Position numbers and translations under genes: made by a program. Source: Lachnotalea sp. AF33-28 (lineage in GTDB: Bacteria; Bacillota; Clostridia; Lachnospirales; Lachnospiraceae). Taken from it: 64,000 nt of DNA. Location of the stretch: contig NZ_QUEE01000004.1 of the NCBI RefSeq assembly GCF_003477885.1, positions 62,001 through 126,000 on the forward strand, in the 5' to 3' direction. Positions 50,919 to 58,329 of the stretch are shown here, one piece after another; positions within the stretch are counted from its first letter, which is position 1; each line of letters starts with the position of its first letter. The notes beneath the pieces were generated by a model. That model did no database searches. It was not told where the DNA came from and saw nothing but the letters and a program-made list of their open reading frames with translations.

Positions 50919-51662
50919 TTTCGGACAGACATACCGCACCAGCCCCCTGCTGTGCCGGCCGTATTCGATGGCTTCAGCCGGACAGCGGCAGATACACGCC
51001 ATGCAGTGGGTGCAGTTCTTTCCCCATACGGGCTTTCCGCGGTCGAGGTGAATATTGCTTAACGGACAGACCTTTGCGCATTTCCCGCAGGATATACAGG
51101 CGTCGGTGGCGTAAAATTTTTTAGCATGAACAAACGCCGGATAGAAAATATTGTTTACAAAGCCACTGTTCAGCTTATCCTTTACTGTCACGGCAGGCTG
51201 TATAAACGGCTCACCTTTCTTGATTAAAAGTGCTGCATTGTCAATCACCTGTTCCGCCTGTCCGATGATAGCCAGCGCCTCTTCTTTCGCCGGCGCAGTG
51301 AACATTGCAATGTAGTTCTCAGGCATAACAATTTCGGCGCACCCCATATAATTCAGTCCTTTAGCGGCACACAGCTTCTTCAGATAGTTCCCCGCATTAC
51401 CGATATTTCCGCCGCAGGTCATCACAAAATAAATATTCCTGTTTCCGGAAAGACTGGTACGGTGCAGCCATTCCTGCACAATGCGGGGGATTCTCCATGC
51501 ATAGGTGGGTATGGCAACGACCCAGGGGCTGTCGGAATGCATGGGGGAAAAATCGCGGCTGCGTATTTTTTCAAATAAACTGACCGTTTCATCCCTGCAT
51601 GCTTCTCCGATCCTCTTTGCTGCGTATTCACTGTTGCCGGTGCCGGAAAAATATAAGATCAT
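50901..51662 (-). CDS. EFR1-type flavodoxin/ferredoxin fusion protein
   Basis: A 253-residue protein. It starts MILYFSGTGNSEYAAKRIG, the FMN-binding flavodoxin loop. Two [4Fe-4S] motifs follow near the C-terminus: CISCGKCAKVCP and CTHCMACICRCP. It resembles EFR1 family proteins, predicted anaerobic electron-transfer components. The final residues VTVQG and the stop come from the inserted 50859 element; removing one target copy and the element restores a tail ending PKNI. Protein function is unlikely to be lost. Confidence 0.88.
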   Translation of the reverse strand: MILYFSGTGNSEYAAKRIGEACRDETVSLFEKIRSRDFSPMHSDSPWVVAIPTYAWRIPRIVQEWLHRTSLSGNRNIYFVMTCGGNIGNAGNYLKKLCAAKGLNYMGCAEIVMPENYIAMFTAPAKEEALAIIGQAEQVIDNAALLIKKGEPFIQPAVTVKDKLNSGFVNNIFYPAFVHAKKFYATDACISCGKCAKVCPLSNIHLDRGKPVWGKNCTHCMACICRCPAEAIEYGRHSRGLVRYVCPKVTVQG

Positions 51663-51683
51663 ACGATTCGCCTCCCATTTTTC

Positions 51684-51724
51684 TGCTGATAGGCCGATGG
51701 CCTGCGCCCGCCTTGGCGCGCTTC
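51684..51724 (-). repeat. GCGCAGG-type double-hairpin repeat, copy 4
   Basis: On the minus strand: GGAAGCGCGCCAAGGCGGGC, then GCAGGCCATCGGCCTATC. It has the same head hairpin, core and tail hairpin as copies 1 and 2, and lies upstream of the EFR1 gene. Confidence 0.6.
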
Positions 51725-51783
51725 CTTTATGTTTCTCTTTGTAATAGTATACCGGAGAAGGTCAGTTATTACAACATCAGTAT

Positions 51784-51879
51784 GTTACTGTTCACAGTTA
51801 CCGAAAAATTCCCGCGTAAGAGAGGGCAGGGTATGGTCCTCTCATACGCTGCTTTATCGGCAACGTGTGAACAAGTAAC
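51784..51879. mobile_element. 96-bp MITE-like element with ATCAGTAT target duplication
   Basis: Ends GTTACTGTTCACAG and, in reverse complement, GTTACTTGTTCACACG. The 8-bp direct repeat ATCAGTAT lies at 51776-51783 and 51880-51887. The interior core GAGGGCAGGGTATGGTCCTC is shared with the 39156 and 60896 palindromes. No coding capacity. Confidence 0.8.
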
Positions 51880-51907
51880 ATCAGTATAGAAACTCTTTAC
51901 CTTAGAT

Positions 51908-51936
51908 TTGACAAGAAACAAAACAGGGCGTAAACT
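51908..51936 (+). promoter_or_regulatory. Sigma-A promoter of the small DegV/DAK-like gene
   Basis: TTGACA at 51908-51913, 17-base spacer, TAAACT at 51931-51936. The leader of about 120 bases contains a TCTGTGTC/GACACAGA hairpin (51954-51994). Confidence 0.6.
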
Positions 51937-52062
51937 ACTGTTACGGCAGACGGCTCTGTGTCCGCAGCTTTGCAGACGCACACCTGACACAGAGATCAGG
52001 CACTCTATTCACCATTATTTACACAATGCAGTACTAAAAATAAACAGTATAAGGAGAACGAT

Positions 52063-52314
52063 ATGCTCGAGTACAAATATGACACACAGCTCTTAATTGA
52101 AGGAGAAGACCTTTCCGAAGATGAGATCAACGATTATATCACAAATAATATAGAGGGCGACTGCCTGCTGGCGGTTGGGGATGAGGAGCTGATCAAGATA
52201 CATTTCCACACCAACACGCCCTGGAAGGTGCTGGAGTACTGTGCCTCACTGGGCGAGATTTACGATATCGTGGTGGAGAACATGGAACGCCAGTCCAATG
52301 GCTTGCAGGGATAA
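52063..52314 (+). CDS. Small stand-alone FakA/DAK-kinase C-terminal-like domain protein
   Basis: An 83-residue acidic protein. GDEELIKIHFHTNTPWKVLEYCASLGEIYDIVVENM closely resembles the C-terminal part of YloV/FakA-type fatty-acid kinases, where IHVHT and a following helix are conserved. Here it is alone: no kinase domain is encoded next to it. Homologs named kinase to dihydroxyacetone kinase occur in Lachnospiraceae. It could be an accessory or regulatory subunit. AAGGAGAACGAT precedes the ATG and it has its own promoter. Confidence 0.65.
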   Translation: MLEYKYDTQLLIEGEDLSEDEINDYITNNIEGDCLLAVGDEELIKIHFHTNTPWKVLEYCASLGEIYDIVVENMERQSNGLQG

Positions 52315-52341
52315 GCGGGCAACCGGCTGTTACCTCCCTGC

Positions 52342-52406
52342 GATCCGTATGTTGCATCGGGTTGCGCAAATGCCGCGTTGCTGCGGTGGCATACGCAATG
52401 CGGATC
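52342..52406. repeat. Palindromic region between the DAK-like and XRE genes
   Basis: GATCCG at 52342-52347 pairs with CGGATC at 52401-52406, enclosing a TGCCGC/GCGG hairpin. It could act as terminator or be another small repeat; no T-tract follows. Confidence 0.4.
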
Positions 52407-52447
52407 ATGTAGTATAATCAAAAACATGAAATTGGAGGCAGCAGTTT

Positions 52448-53041
52448 ATGAAATTTGGTGAAAAACTTACCGGCCTTAGAAAGAGCCGCGGCATGTCGCA
52501 GGAAGAGCTGGCATCACAGATATCGGTGTCCAGACAGGCGGTTTCGCGCTGGGAGTCTGGAGATACCATGCCGGATGCGGCGAATATCGTGCAGCTTGGC
52601 AGACTGTTTGAGGTGACGACGGACTATCTGCTGTATGACGAGTACGGCGAAGAAGCCGGCAAAGAAGTGCAGGCGTCCGAAATGCGGCAGCCGGCAGACT
52701 GTACCGCCGGCAAACGGAAAGAAAAAAACACCGGCCGCCTATGGGTGGCTGTAAGTGCCGCGTTAAGCGGCATTGGCGCGCTGGGACTGCTGGTGATCTG
52801 GGTGCTTTCCACAATGATCCAGTCCGGCTTCTCATCGGCCGCCTCAGACGGCATAAATGTGTGGTATACCAATGATCCGCCCTACTCCTTCAGCGGTTTT
52901 GTACAGATGTACCGCCTGAATGCCCTGGTAGGCATCTTCTGTTTCTGCCTGATTGCCGGTATCCTGCTGACCGTGTGGAAACTCATAAGCGTACGGCTAA
53001 GCGCGGGCCGCGGTGATCAGGACGGGGAGGAAGCACGCTGA
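52448..53041 (+). CDS. XRE-type helix-turn-helix membrane protein
   Basis: A 197-residue protein. Residues 1-65 are an XRE DNA-binding domain (FGEKLTGLRKSRGMSQEELASQISVSRQAVSRWESGDTMPDAANIVQLGRLFEVTTDYLL). A charged linker and two hydrophobic segments follow (about 98-118 and 156-177). This layout, a repressor-like head with a membrane tail, is common in Firmicutes and may couple membrane state to transcription; targets are unknown. GGAGG precedes the ATG, with TATAAT at 52413-52418. The end overlaps a small repeat. Confidence 0.85.
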   Translation: MKFGEKLTGLRKSRGMSQEELASQISVSRQAVSRWESGDTMPDAANIVQLGRLFEVTTDYLLYDEYGEEAGKEVQASEMRQPADCTAGKRKEKNTGRLWVAVSAALSGIGALGLLVIWVLSTMIQSGFSSAASDGINVWYTNDPPYSFSGFVQMYRLNALVGIFCFCLIAGILLTVWKLISVRLSAGRGDQDGEEAR

Positions 53042-53066
53042 TGTGTGCGCAGGACATCCGCCTGCG
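53029..53066 (+). repeat. GCGCAGG-type double-hairpin repeat, copy 5
   Basis: GGAAGCACGCTGATGTGTGC, then GCAGGACATCCGCCTGCG. The XRE stop codon lies in its head hairpin, and the ribosome-binding site of the next gene follows 12 bases later. Confidence 0.6.
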
Positions 53067-53091
53067 ATTTATAAAATGGAGGATTCTAAAT

Positions 53092-54171
53092 ATGAAAAAA
53101 TACAGAACAGGCAGGGCCGCCGTCTTGGGCTTTCTTATCGCATTGGTCCTGCTTTTTAGCGGCTGTGCGGAAGCGGCGAATGAAAGCGGCACATCCGGCA
53201 GCAGCTATGCGCCGCCGGCATCCGGGGAATTAAAGATCACCTTTCTGGACGTGGGCCAGGCGGACTGCACATTGCTGGAAAGCGGCGGGCAGACCATGCT
53301 GATCGATGCGGGCAACCGCGGGGATGCGGATTTGATCATACAGTATCTGGATAACCTGGGCACCACGCGCCTTGATTATGTGGTGTTCACCCATCCCCAT
53401 GAGGACCACATCGGTTCCGGTTCCCGCCTTGTCAATGCCTTCGAAGTGGGAACCGCTTATATGGGAGCGGAAGAGTTTGACAGCGGCGTATACCGAAAGC
53501 TGATCGAGGACCTGGCGGAGCAGAAGGTAAATGTGGTGCATCCCAGGCCCGGCGATCAGATCCTCCTGGGAGAATGTCCCGTGGAATTTCTGGGGCCGGT
53601 GAAAGATTATGAGGATGTGAACGATGATTCCATCGTGCTGAAAGTGACCCATGGGGAGAACCGTTTCCTGTTTACCGGAGACGCCGGCAGTGAAGCCGAG
53701 AAAGATATGATAAGTTACGGATATGACCTGAAGGCGGATCTGTTAAAGACGGGCCATCACGGCAGCGCCACATCCTCCTCCTATCTGTTTCTGCGTGAGG
53801 TGAACCCTAAATACGCGGTCATTATGTGTGAGACCGGCAACGATTACGGCCATCCCCATGAGGAAACCCTAAGCCGTCTGCGGGATGTGGGCGCCACCGT
53901 ATACCGCACCGACCGGATGGGAACCGTGACCGTGGTGAGCGACGGCAAAGAAATCGTATTCAGCGTTCCCGGCATAGAAAGCGACCGTGAGCACGGTACG
54001 GATGAAGGCGGCCTGGGAGAGATCACCTCCTACATAGGCAACAGGAATTCAAAAAAGTTCCATCTCCCAGACTGCAGCAACCTCCCGGCCGAGCAGAACC
54101 GCGTCTATTTCCAAACCCGTAAACAAGCTGTAGACGAAGGTTATGCCCCCTGCGGTAACTGCAACCCATAA
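53092..54171 (+). CDS. Secreted ComEC/Rec2-like metallo-beta-lactamase-fold lipoprotein
   Basis: A 359-residue protein. Signal peptide with lipobox-like end LLFSGC (cysteine about residue 24). The MBL domain (about 42-295) has TFLDVGQADCTLLES, the metal motif THPHEDHIGS, FTGDAGSEAE and KTGHHGSATSSSY, as in the extracellular hydrolase domain of ComEC. The last 45 residues (YIGNRNSKKFHLPDCSNLP ... GYAPCGNCNP) form a Cys-containing Ada-like metal-binding tail. A surface nuclease or phosphodiesterase is possible; the substrate is unproven. ATG at 53092 with TGGAGGATT upstream gives the signal peptide at the N-terminus. Confidence 0.88.
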   Translation: MKKYRTGRAAVLGFLIALVLLFSGCAEAANESGTSGSSYAPPASGELKITFLDVGQADCTLLESGGQTMLIDAGNRGDADLIIQYLDNLGTTRLDYVVFTHPHEDHIGSGSRLVNAFEVGTAYMGAEEFDSGVYRKLIEDLAEQKVNVVHPRPGDQILLGECPVEFLGPVKDYEDVNDDSIVLKVTHGENRFLFTGDAGSEAEKDMISYGYDLKADLLKTGHHGSATSSSYLFLREVNPKYAVIMCETGNDYGHPHEETLSRLRDVGATVYRTDRMGTVTVVSDGKEIVFSVPGIESDREHGTDEGGLGEITSYIGNRNSKKFHLPDCSNLPAEQNRVYFQTRKQAVDEGYAPCGNCNP

Positions 54172-54191
54172 AGAAAAATGTAAAACTCCAC

Positions 54192-54220
54192 TTGATTGCT
54201 TTGAGAGTATTCAGTATAAT
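54192..54220 (+). promoter_or_regulatory. Sigma-A promoter of tkt
   Basis: TTGATT at 54192-54197, 17-base spacer, TATAAT at 54215-54220, followed by a leader of about 90 bases. Confidence 0.6.
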
Positions 54221-54315
54221 AATGCGTAGAGTGACGGCAGGACAGGAAAAGCAGGTTCGGCGCCGCAATCATAAACTTAAGATGCGCGAAGTACGTCGCA
54301 GAAATGAGGGAGAAA

Positions 54316-56301
54316 ATGGAAAATATTACGATGCAGTCGGTAAATGCGATCAGAGTTCTGGCCGCGGATGCCGTACAGAAGGCGAATTCCGGCCATCCGG
54401 GCCTGCCCTTGGGCAGCGCAGCCATGGCATACGAATTATGGGCAAATCACATGAATCACAATCCGAAGGATCCGGAATGGAAAAACCGGGACCGCTTTAT
54501 CCTTTCCGGCGGACACGGTTCCACACTTCTTTATTCCCTGCTCCATCTGTACGGGTACGGGAATCTGTCCATCGAGGATTTAAAACAGTTCAGGCAGTGG
54601 GGCTCCCTGACCCCCGGCCATCCGGAATACCGCCATACGGTTGGCGTAGAAGCAACTACGGGTCCCTTAGGCGCCGGCATGGCGATGGCAGTGGGCATGG
54701 CGGCTGCGGAGAAGCATTTGGCCGCTGTATTTAATAAAGAAGGATATCCTGTGATGGATCACTACACCTATGCGCTGGGCGGCGACGGATGCATGATGGA
54801 AGGCATTTCTTCAGAGGCATTCTCACTGGCGGGCACGCTGGGGCTTAGCAAGCTGATCATCCTGTATGATTCCAATAAGATCTCCATCGAAGGCTCCACG
54901 GACATCGCATTTACCGAAAATGTGGGCATGCGCATGGAGGCGTTCGGATTCCAGGTGCTGACGGTGGAAGACGGCAACGATCTGGAAGCCATCGGCGCGG
55001 CGATTGAAGCGGCGAAGGCGGAGAAGAGCAAACCTTCATTTATAATAGTAAAAACGGAAATCGGCTACGGCTGTCCGGCCAAACAGGGAAAAGCCAGCGC
55101 CCACGGGGAGCCTTTGGGCGCGGATAATGTGGACGCGCTGAAGGATTTTCTGGGATGGCCGTCCAAAGAGCCGTTCTATGTGCCCCGGGAAGTGTATGAC
55201 CATTACAGAGCGATCGGCGAGGAAAAGGCGAAGACAGAGGATGCCTGGAACGCGATGTTTGATGAGTACTGTGAGAAATATCCGGAGATGAAAGCCCTGT
55301 GGGAGACATATTTTGAAGGGGATCCGGCAGAGGCCTGCGAAGCCTCCGAAGCGTTCTGGTCATGCCCGGACAAACCGGAAGCTACGAGAAGCCTGTCCGG
55401 CAAGCTGATTCAGGTGATCAAGGATCTGGCGCCCAACATAGTCGGAGGATCCGCGGATCTGGCTCCGTCCACGAAGACCTATATGAACGGCGAAGGAGAT
55501 TTCTCCAAGGATACGCCGGAAGGAAGAAACCTGCATTTCGGCGTCCGTGAACTGGCGATGACGGCGATCGGCAACGGCATCATGCTGCATGGCGGCCTTA
55601 GATGTTTTGTCTCCACATTCTTCGTGTTCAGCGATTATGTGAAGCCCATGGCCAGGCTGTCAGCCATCATGGGAGTTCCGCTCACCTATGTGCTGACCCA
55701 TGACAGCATCGGTGTGGGGGAAGACGGCCCCACCCATGAGCCCATCGAACAGCTGGCGATGCTTCGGGCGATGCCTAATTTCCATGTGTTCCGTCCCTGC
55801 GACGCCATGGAGACCGCTGCCGCATGGTACAGCGCGCTGGCTTCAGACAGGACGCCGACCGCTCTTGTGCTGACCAGACAGAACCTGCCGCAGATTGCCG
55901 GTTCCTCCAAGGAGGCCCTAAAGGGCGGATATGTGATCGCGGATTCCGAGAAGGAGACTCCCGATGCGATCATCATAGCCAGCGGTTCCGAGGTATCCCT
56001 GGCAATCGATGCGAAGGCGGAGCTGATCCGGGACGGCATAGATGTCAGAGTGGTGAGCATGCCTTCCATGGATGTGTTTGAGGAACAGTCCGAGGAATAT
56101 AAAGAAAGTGTTCTTCCAAAGAGTGTGAGAAAGAGAGTCGGCGTGGAAGCCCTGTCCGGTTTCGGATGGGACAGGTATGTCGGGCTGGACGGAAGGATCA
56201 TCGCGATGCAGACCTTCGGTGCCAGTGCTCCGGCCAATACGCTGTTTAAAGAATTCGGCTTCACTGTAGAGAATGTTGTAAATGCTGTAAAGAGCCTGTA
56301 A
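54316..56301 (+). CDS. tkt: Transketolase
   Basis: A 661-residue thiamine diphosphate enzyme of the pentose phosphate pathway. SGHPGLPLGSAAMAYELW near residue 25 is the N-terminal signature. GDGCMMEGISSEAFSLAGTLGLSKLIILYDSN (about 152-183) is the ThDP motif. THDSIGVGEDGPTHEPIEQLAMLRAMPN (about 461-488) is the second signature. Full length and single-gene form. ATG at 54316 has GAGGGAGAAA upstream; ATG 54304 is in frame but lies within that site. Confidence 0.96.
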   Translation: MENITMQSVNAIRVLAADAVQKANSGHPGLPLGSAAMAYELWANHMNHNPKDPEWKNRDRFILSGGHGSTLLYSLLHLYGYGNLSIEDLKQFRQWGSLTPGHPEYRHTVGVEATTGPLGAGMAMAVGMAAAEKHLAAVFNKEGYPVMDHYTYALGGDGCMMEGISSEAFSLAGTLGLSKLIILYDSNKISIEGSTDIAFTENVGMRMEAFGFQVLTVEDGNDLEAIGAAIEAAKAEKSKPSFIIVKTEIGYGCPAKQGKASAHGEPLGADNVDALKDFLGWPSKEPFYVPREVYDHYRAIGEEKAKTEDAWNAMFDEYCEKYPEMKALWETYFEGDPAEACEASEAFWSCPDKPEATRSLSGKLIQVIKDLAPNIVGGSADLAPSTKTYMNGEGDFSKDTPEGRNLHFGVRELAMTAIGNGIMLHGGLRCFVSTFFVFSDYVKPMARLSAIMGVPLTYVLTHDSIGVGEDGPTHEPIEQLAMLRAMPNFHVFRPCDAMETAAAWYSALASDRTPTALVLTRQNLPQIAGSSKEALKGGYVIADSEKETPDAIIIASGSEVSLAIDAKAELIRDGIDVRVVSMPSMDVFEEQSEEYKESVLPKSVRKRVGVEALSGFGWDRYVGLDGRIIAMQTFGASAPANTLFKEFGFTVENVVNAVKSL

Positions 56302-56351
56302 GTACAGACAAAAGGCGGCGGCGCGCTGCCGGTGCAAACATAGATTCAGCC

Positions 56352-56406
56352 CTACAGCGTGTTTGAAAATTCATTCTGCGGAAAGCAGTTTTCAAACACG
56401 CTGTAG
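56352..56406. repeat. Perfect 18-bp inverted repeat downstream of tkt
   Basis: CTACAGCGTGTTTGAAAA (56352-56369) pairs with 56389-56406, and the loop itself holds a CTGC/GCAG mini-hairpin. No T-tract and no flanking duplication is seen. The remaining sequence to 56511 shows a GCGCGC-type short palindrome near 56482-56499 but no gene. Confidence 0.65.
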
Positions 56407-56511
56407 TGTGTAAATACCGGCGCACGGGGGCTGTGATGCTGATCCGGGAGAGGCGGCAGCCTGGTCCGGAGACAATGCAGGCGCGCATAGGGCGCGCAGA
56501 TAGGAGCGTAT

Positions 56512-57390
56512 ATGAAAACAAATGTAATCGAAAGTGAACGCCTGACAGTGGAAGTGGCGGATGCCGGCGCGGAGCTGATCCGCATTTATGATAAGGCAAA
56601 CAGCAGGGAAGTGCTCTGGAATGCCGACCCAGCCGTATGGAACCGCCATGCTCCCATTTTATTCCCCATGGTAGGGGTGAGCAATCAGGGACAGTACCGC
56701 CTGAACGGCAAGGTGTATCCGATGACGCAGCACGGCTTCGCAAGGGATATGGATTTTACGCTGACCTCCTGTGACAGCGGCAGCATATGGTACGCCCTGG
56801 AATCCACGGAGCAGACAAAGGAGAACTATCCGTTTGATTTCCGGCTGGAGGTCGGACACCGCCTGTTTGACAATCAGATACAGGTGATATGGCGGGTGGA
56901 AAATACCGGAAAGGACACGATGTATTATAATATCGGCGCTCATCCGGCATTCCGTATACCGGAAGGCCTTAAGAAAACGGATATGAAGATCGCGTTTGAC
57001 GGACAGTCTTGTCTGCCTTACATCAATATCGAGGATCCCGGATGCGGATGCGCGCTGGCAGATCAGGTACATACGCTGAAGCTGGAGAACGGGACCTGCA
57101 GTATAGATGAGCATTTCTTTGATAAAGGCGTCTATATTTTTGAAAATGAAATCATCGACAAGGCATCCATCTGTTATGGGGACGGCAGCCCGTATGTGTC
57201 CGTACTCTGTGAGGATTTCACCTATTTCGGCCTTTGGACGAAACCCACCCATCCCTTTATCTGTCTGGAACCCTGGTTCGGCAGATGCGATGATCTGGGC
57301 TATACCGGAGAATTGAAGGATAAGACCGGCATCATGCAGCTGGATGCAGGGGATACCTTTGAGGCTTCTTATTATATAGTGATACATTGA
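56512..57390 (+). CDS. Aldose 1-epimerase family protein (LacX-like)
   Basis: A 292-residue beta-rich protein of the galactose mutarotase superfamily. Visible are GAELIRIYDKANSREVLWNADPAVWNRHAPILFPMVG near the start, MTQHGFARDMDFTL with the conserved histidine, NIGAHPAFRIP and CLEPWFGRCD. It probably interconverts sugar anomers; the family also includes glucose-6-phosphate epimerases. The specific sugar cannot be assigned. AGGAGCG precedes the ATG. Confidence 0.88.
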   Translation: MKTNVIESERLTVEVADAGAELIRIYDKANSREVLWNADPAVWNRHAPILFPMVGVSNQGQYRLNGKVYPMTQHGFARDMDFTLTSCDSGSIWYALESTEQTKENYPFDFRLEVGHRLFDNQIQVIWRVENTGKDTMYYNIGAHPAFRIPEGLKKTDMKIAFDGQSCLPYINIEDPGCGCALADQVHTLKLENGTCSIDEHFFDKGVYIFENEIIDKASICYGDGSPYVSVLCEDFTYFGLWTKPTHPFICLEPWFGRCDDLGYTGELKDKTGIMQLDAGDTFEASYYIVIH

Positions 57391-57438
57391 GCAGCCGGAC
57401 AAAGTTTATCGGATGACTGCTAAGAGGAGGAAAGATCT

Positions 57439-58329
57439 ATGTACAGGATAGTAAAAGCGAAACGGCTGGCAGATAAGATTTATCTGATGGAAGTGGAAGC
57501 GAAACGAGTGGCGAGGGCCTGCGAGCCCGGACAGTTTGTCATTGTTAAGATGGATGAGCACGGAGAGAGGATTCCGCTGACGATCTGTGACTACAACCGG
57601 GAGGCCGGCACAATTACCATCGTGTTCCAGAGCGTCGGCGCTTCTACGGAACGCATGGCATCTCTTCAGGCGGGCGACAGCTTCGAAGATTTTGTAGGCC
57701 CTCTGGGATGTCCGTCCGAGTTCATTCATGAGCCGTTAGAAGAACTGAAAAAGAAAAAATATATCTTTGTGGCCGGCGGCGTTGGCGCCGCGCCCGTGTA
57801 TCCGCAGGTGAAATGGATGCATGAGCACGGCATTGCGGCGGATGTAATTGTGGGCTGCAAGACGAAGGATCTGCTGATCCTGGAAAAAGAGATGGAAGCG
57901 GTTGCCGGCAATCTCTTCATCACCACCGATGACGGCAGTTACGGGCGCCACGGCATGGTGACCAAGGTGCTCAAGGATCTGGTGGAAGAGGAAGGCAGGA
58001 GGTATGATGTCTGCGTGGCCATCGGTCCGATGATCATGATGAAATTTACCTGTCTTACCACCAAAGAACTGGAAATCCCGACCGTTGTCAGCATGAACCC
58101 CATCATGGTAGACGGAACCGGCATGTGCGGAGCCTGCCGGCTCACGATTGGCGGAGAGGTGAAATTTGCCTGTGTGGACGGGCCGGAATTTGACGGACAC
58201 CTGGTGAACTTTGACGAAGCGATGAAGCGCCAGCAGATGTACAGGACAGAAGAAGGGCGCGCGCTGCTAAAGGAGCGGGAAGGCGATACCCACCACGGCG
58301 GCTGCGGCCATTGCGGAGGTGACGAATAA
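57439..58329 (+). CDS. nfnA: NfnA-type ferredoxin:NADP oxidoreductase FAD/[2Fe-2S] subunit
   Basis: A 296-residue subunit. The N-terminal FAD-binding beta-barrel (ACEPGQFVIVKMDEHGERIPLTICDY) is followed by an NAD-binding domain (FVAGGVGAAPVYPQVKWM). The C-terminal [2Fe-2S] cysteines lie in GTGMCGACRLTIGGEVKFACVDGPEFDGHLVNFDEAMKRQ. With the next gene it forms NfnAB, which bifurcates electrons between NADH, NADPH and ferredoxin. The NfnB start overlaps its stop by one base (TAATG). GAGGAGG precedes the ATG. Confidence 0.92.
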   Translation: MYRIVKAKRLADKIYLMEVEAKRVARACEPGQFVIVKMDEHGERIPLTICDYNREAGTITIVFQSVGASTERMASLQAGDSFEDFVGPLGCPSEFIHEPLEELKKKKYIFVAGGVGAAPVYPQVKWMHEHGIAADVIVGCKTKDLLILEKEMEAVAGNLFITTDDGSYGRHGMVTKVLKDLVEEEGRRYDVCVAIGPMIMMKFTCLTTKELEIPTVVSMNPIMVDGTGMCGACRLTIGGEVKFACVDGPEFDGHLVNFDEAMKRQQMYRTEEGRALLKEREGDTHHGGCGHCGGDE

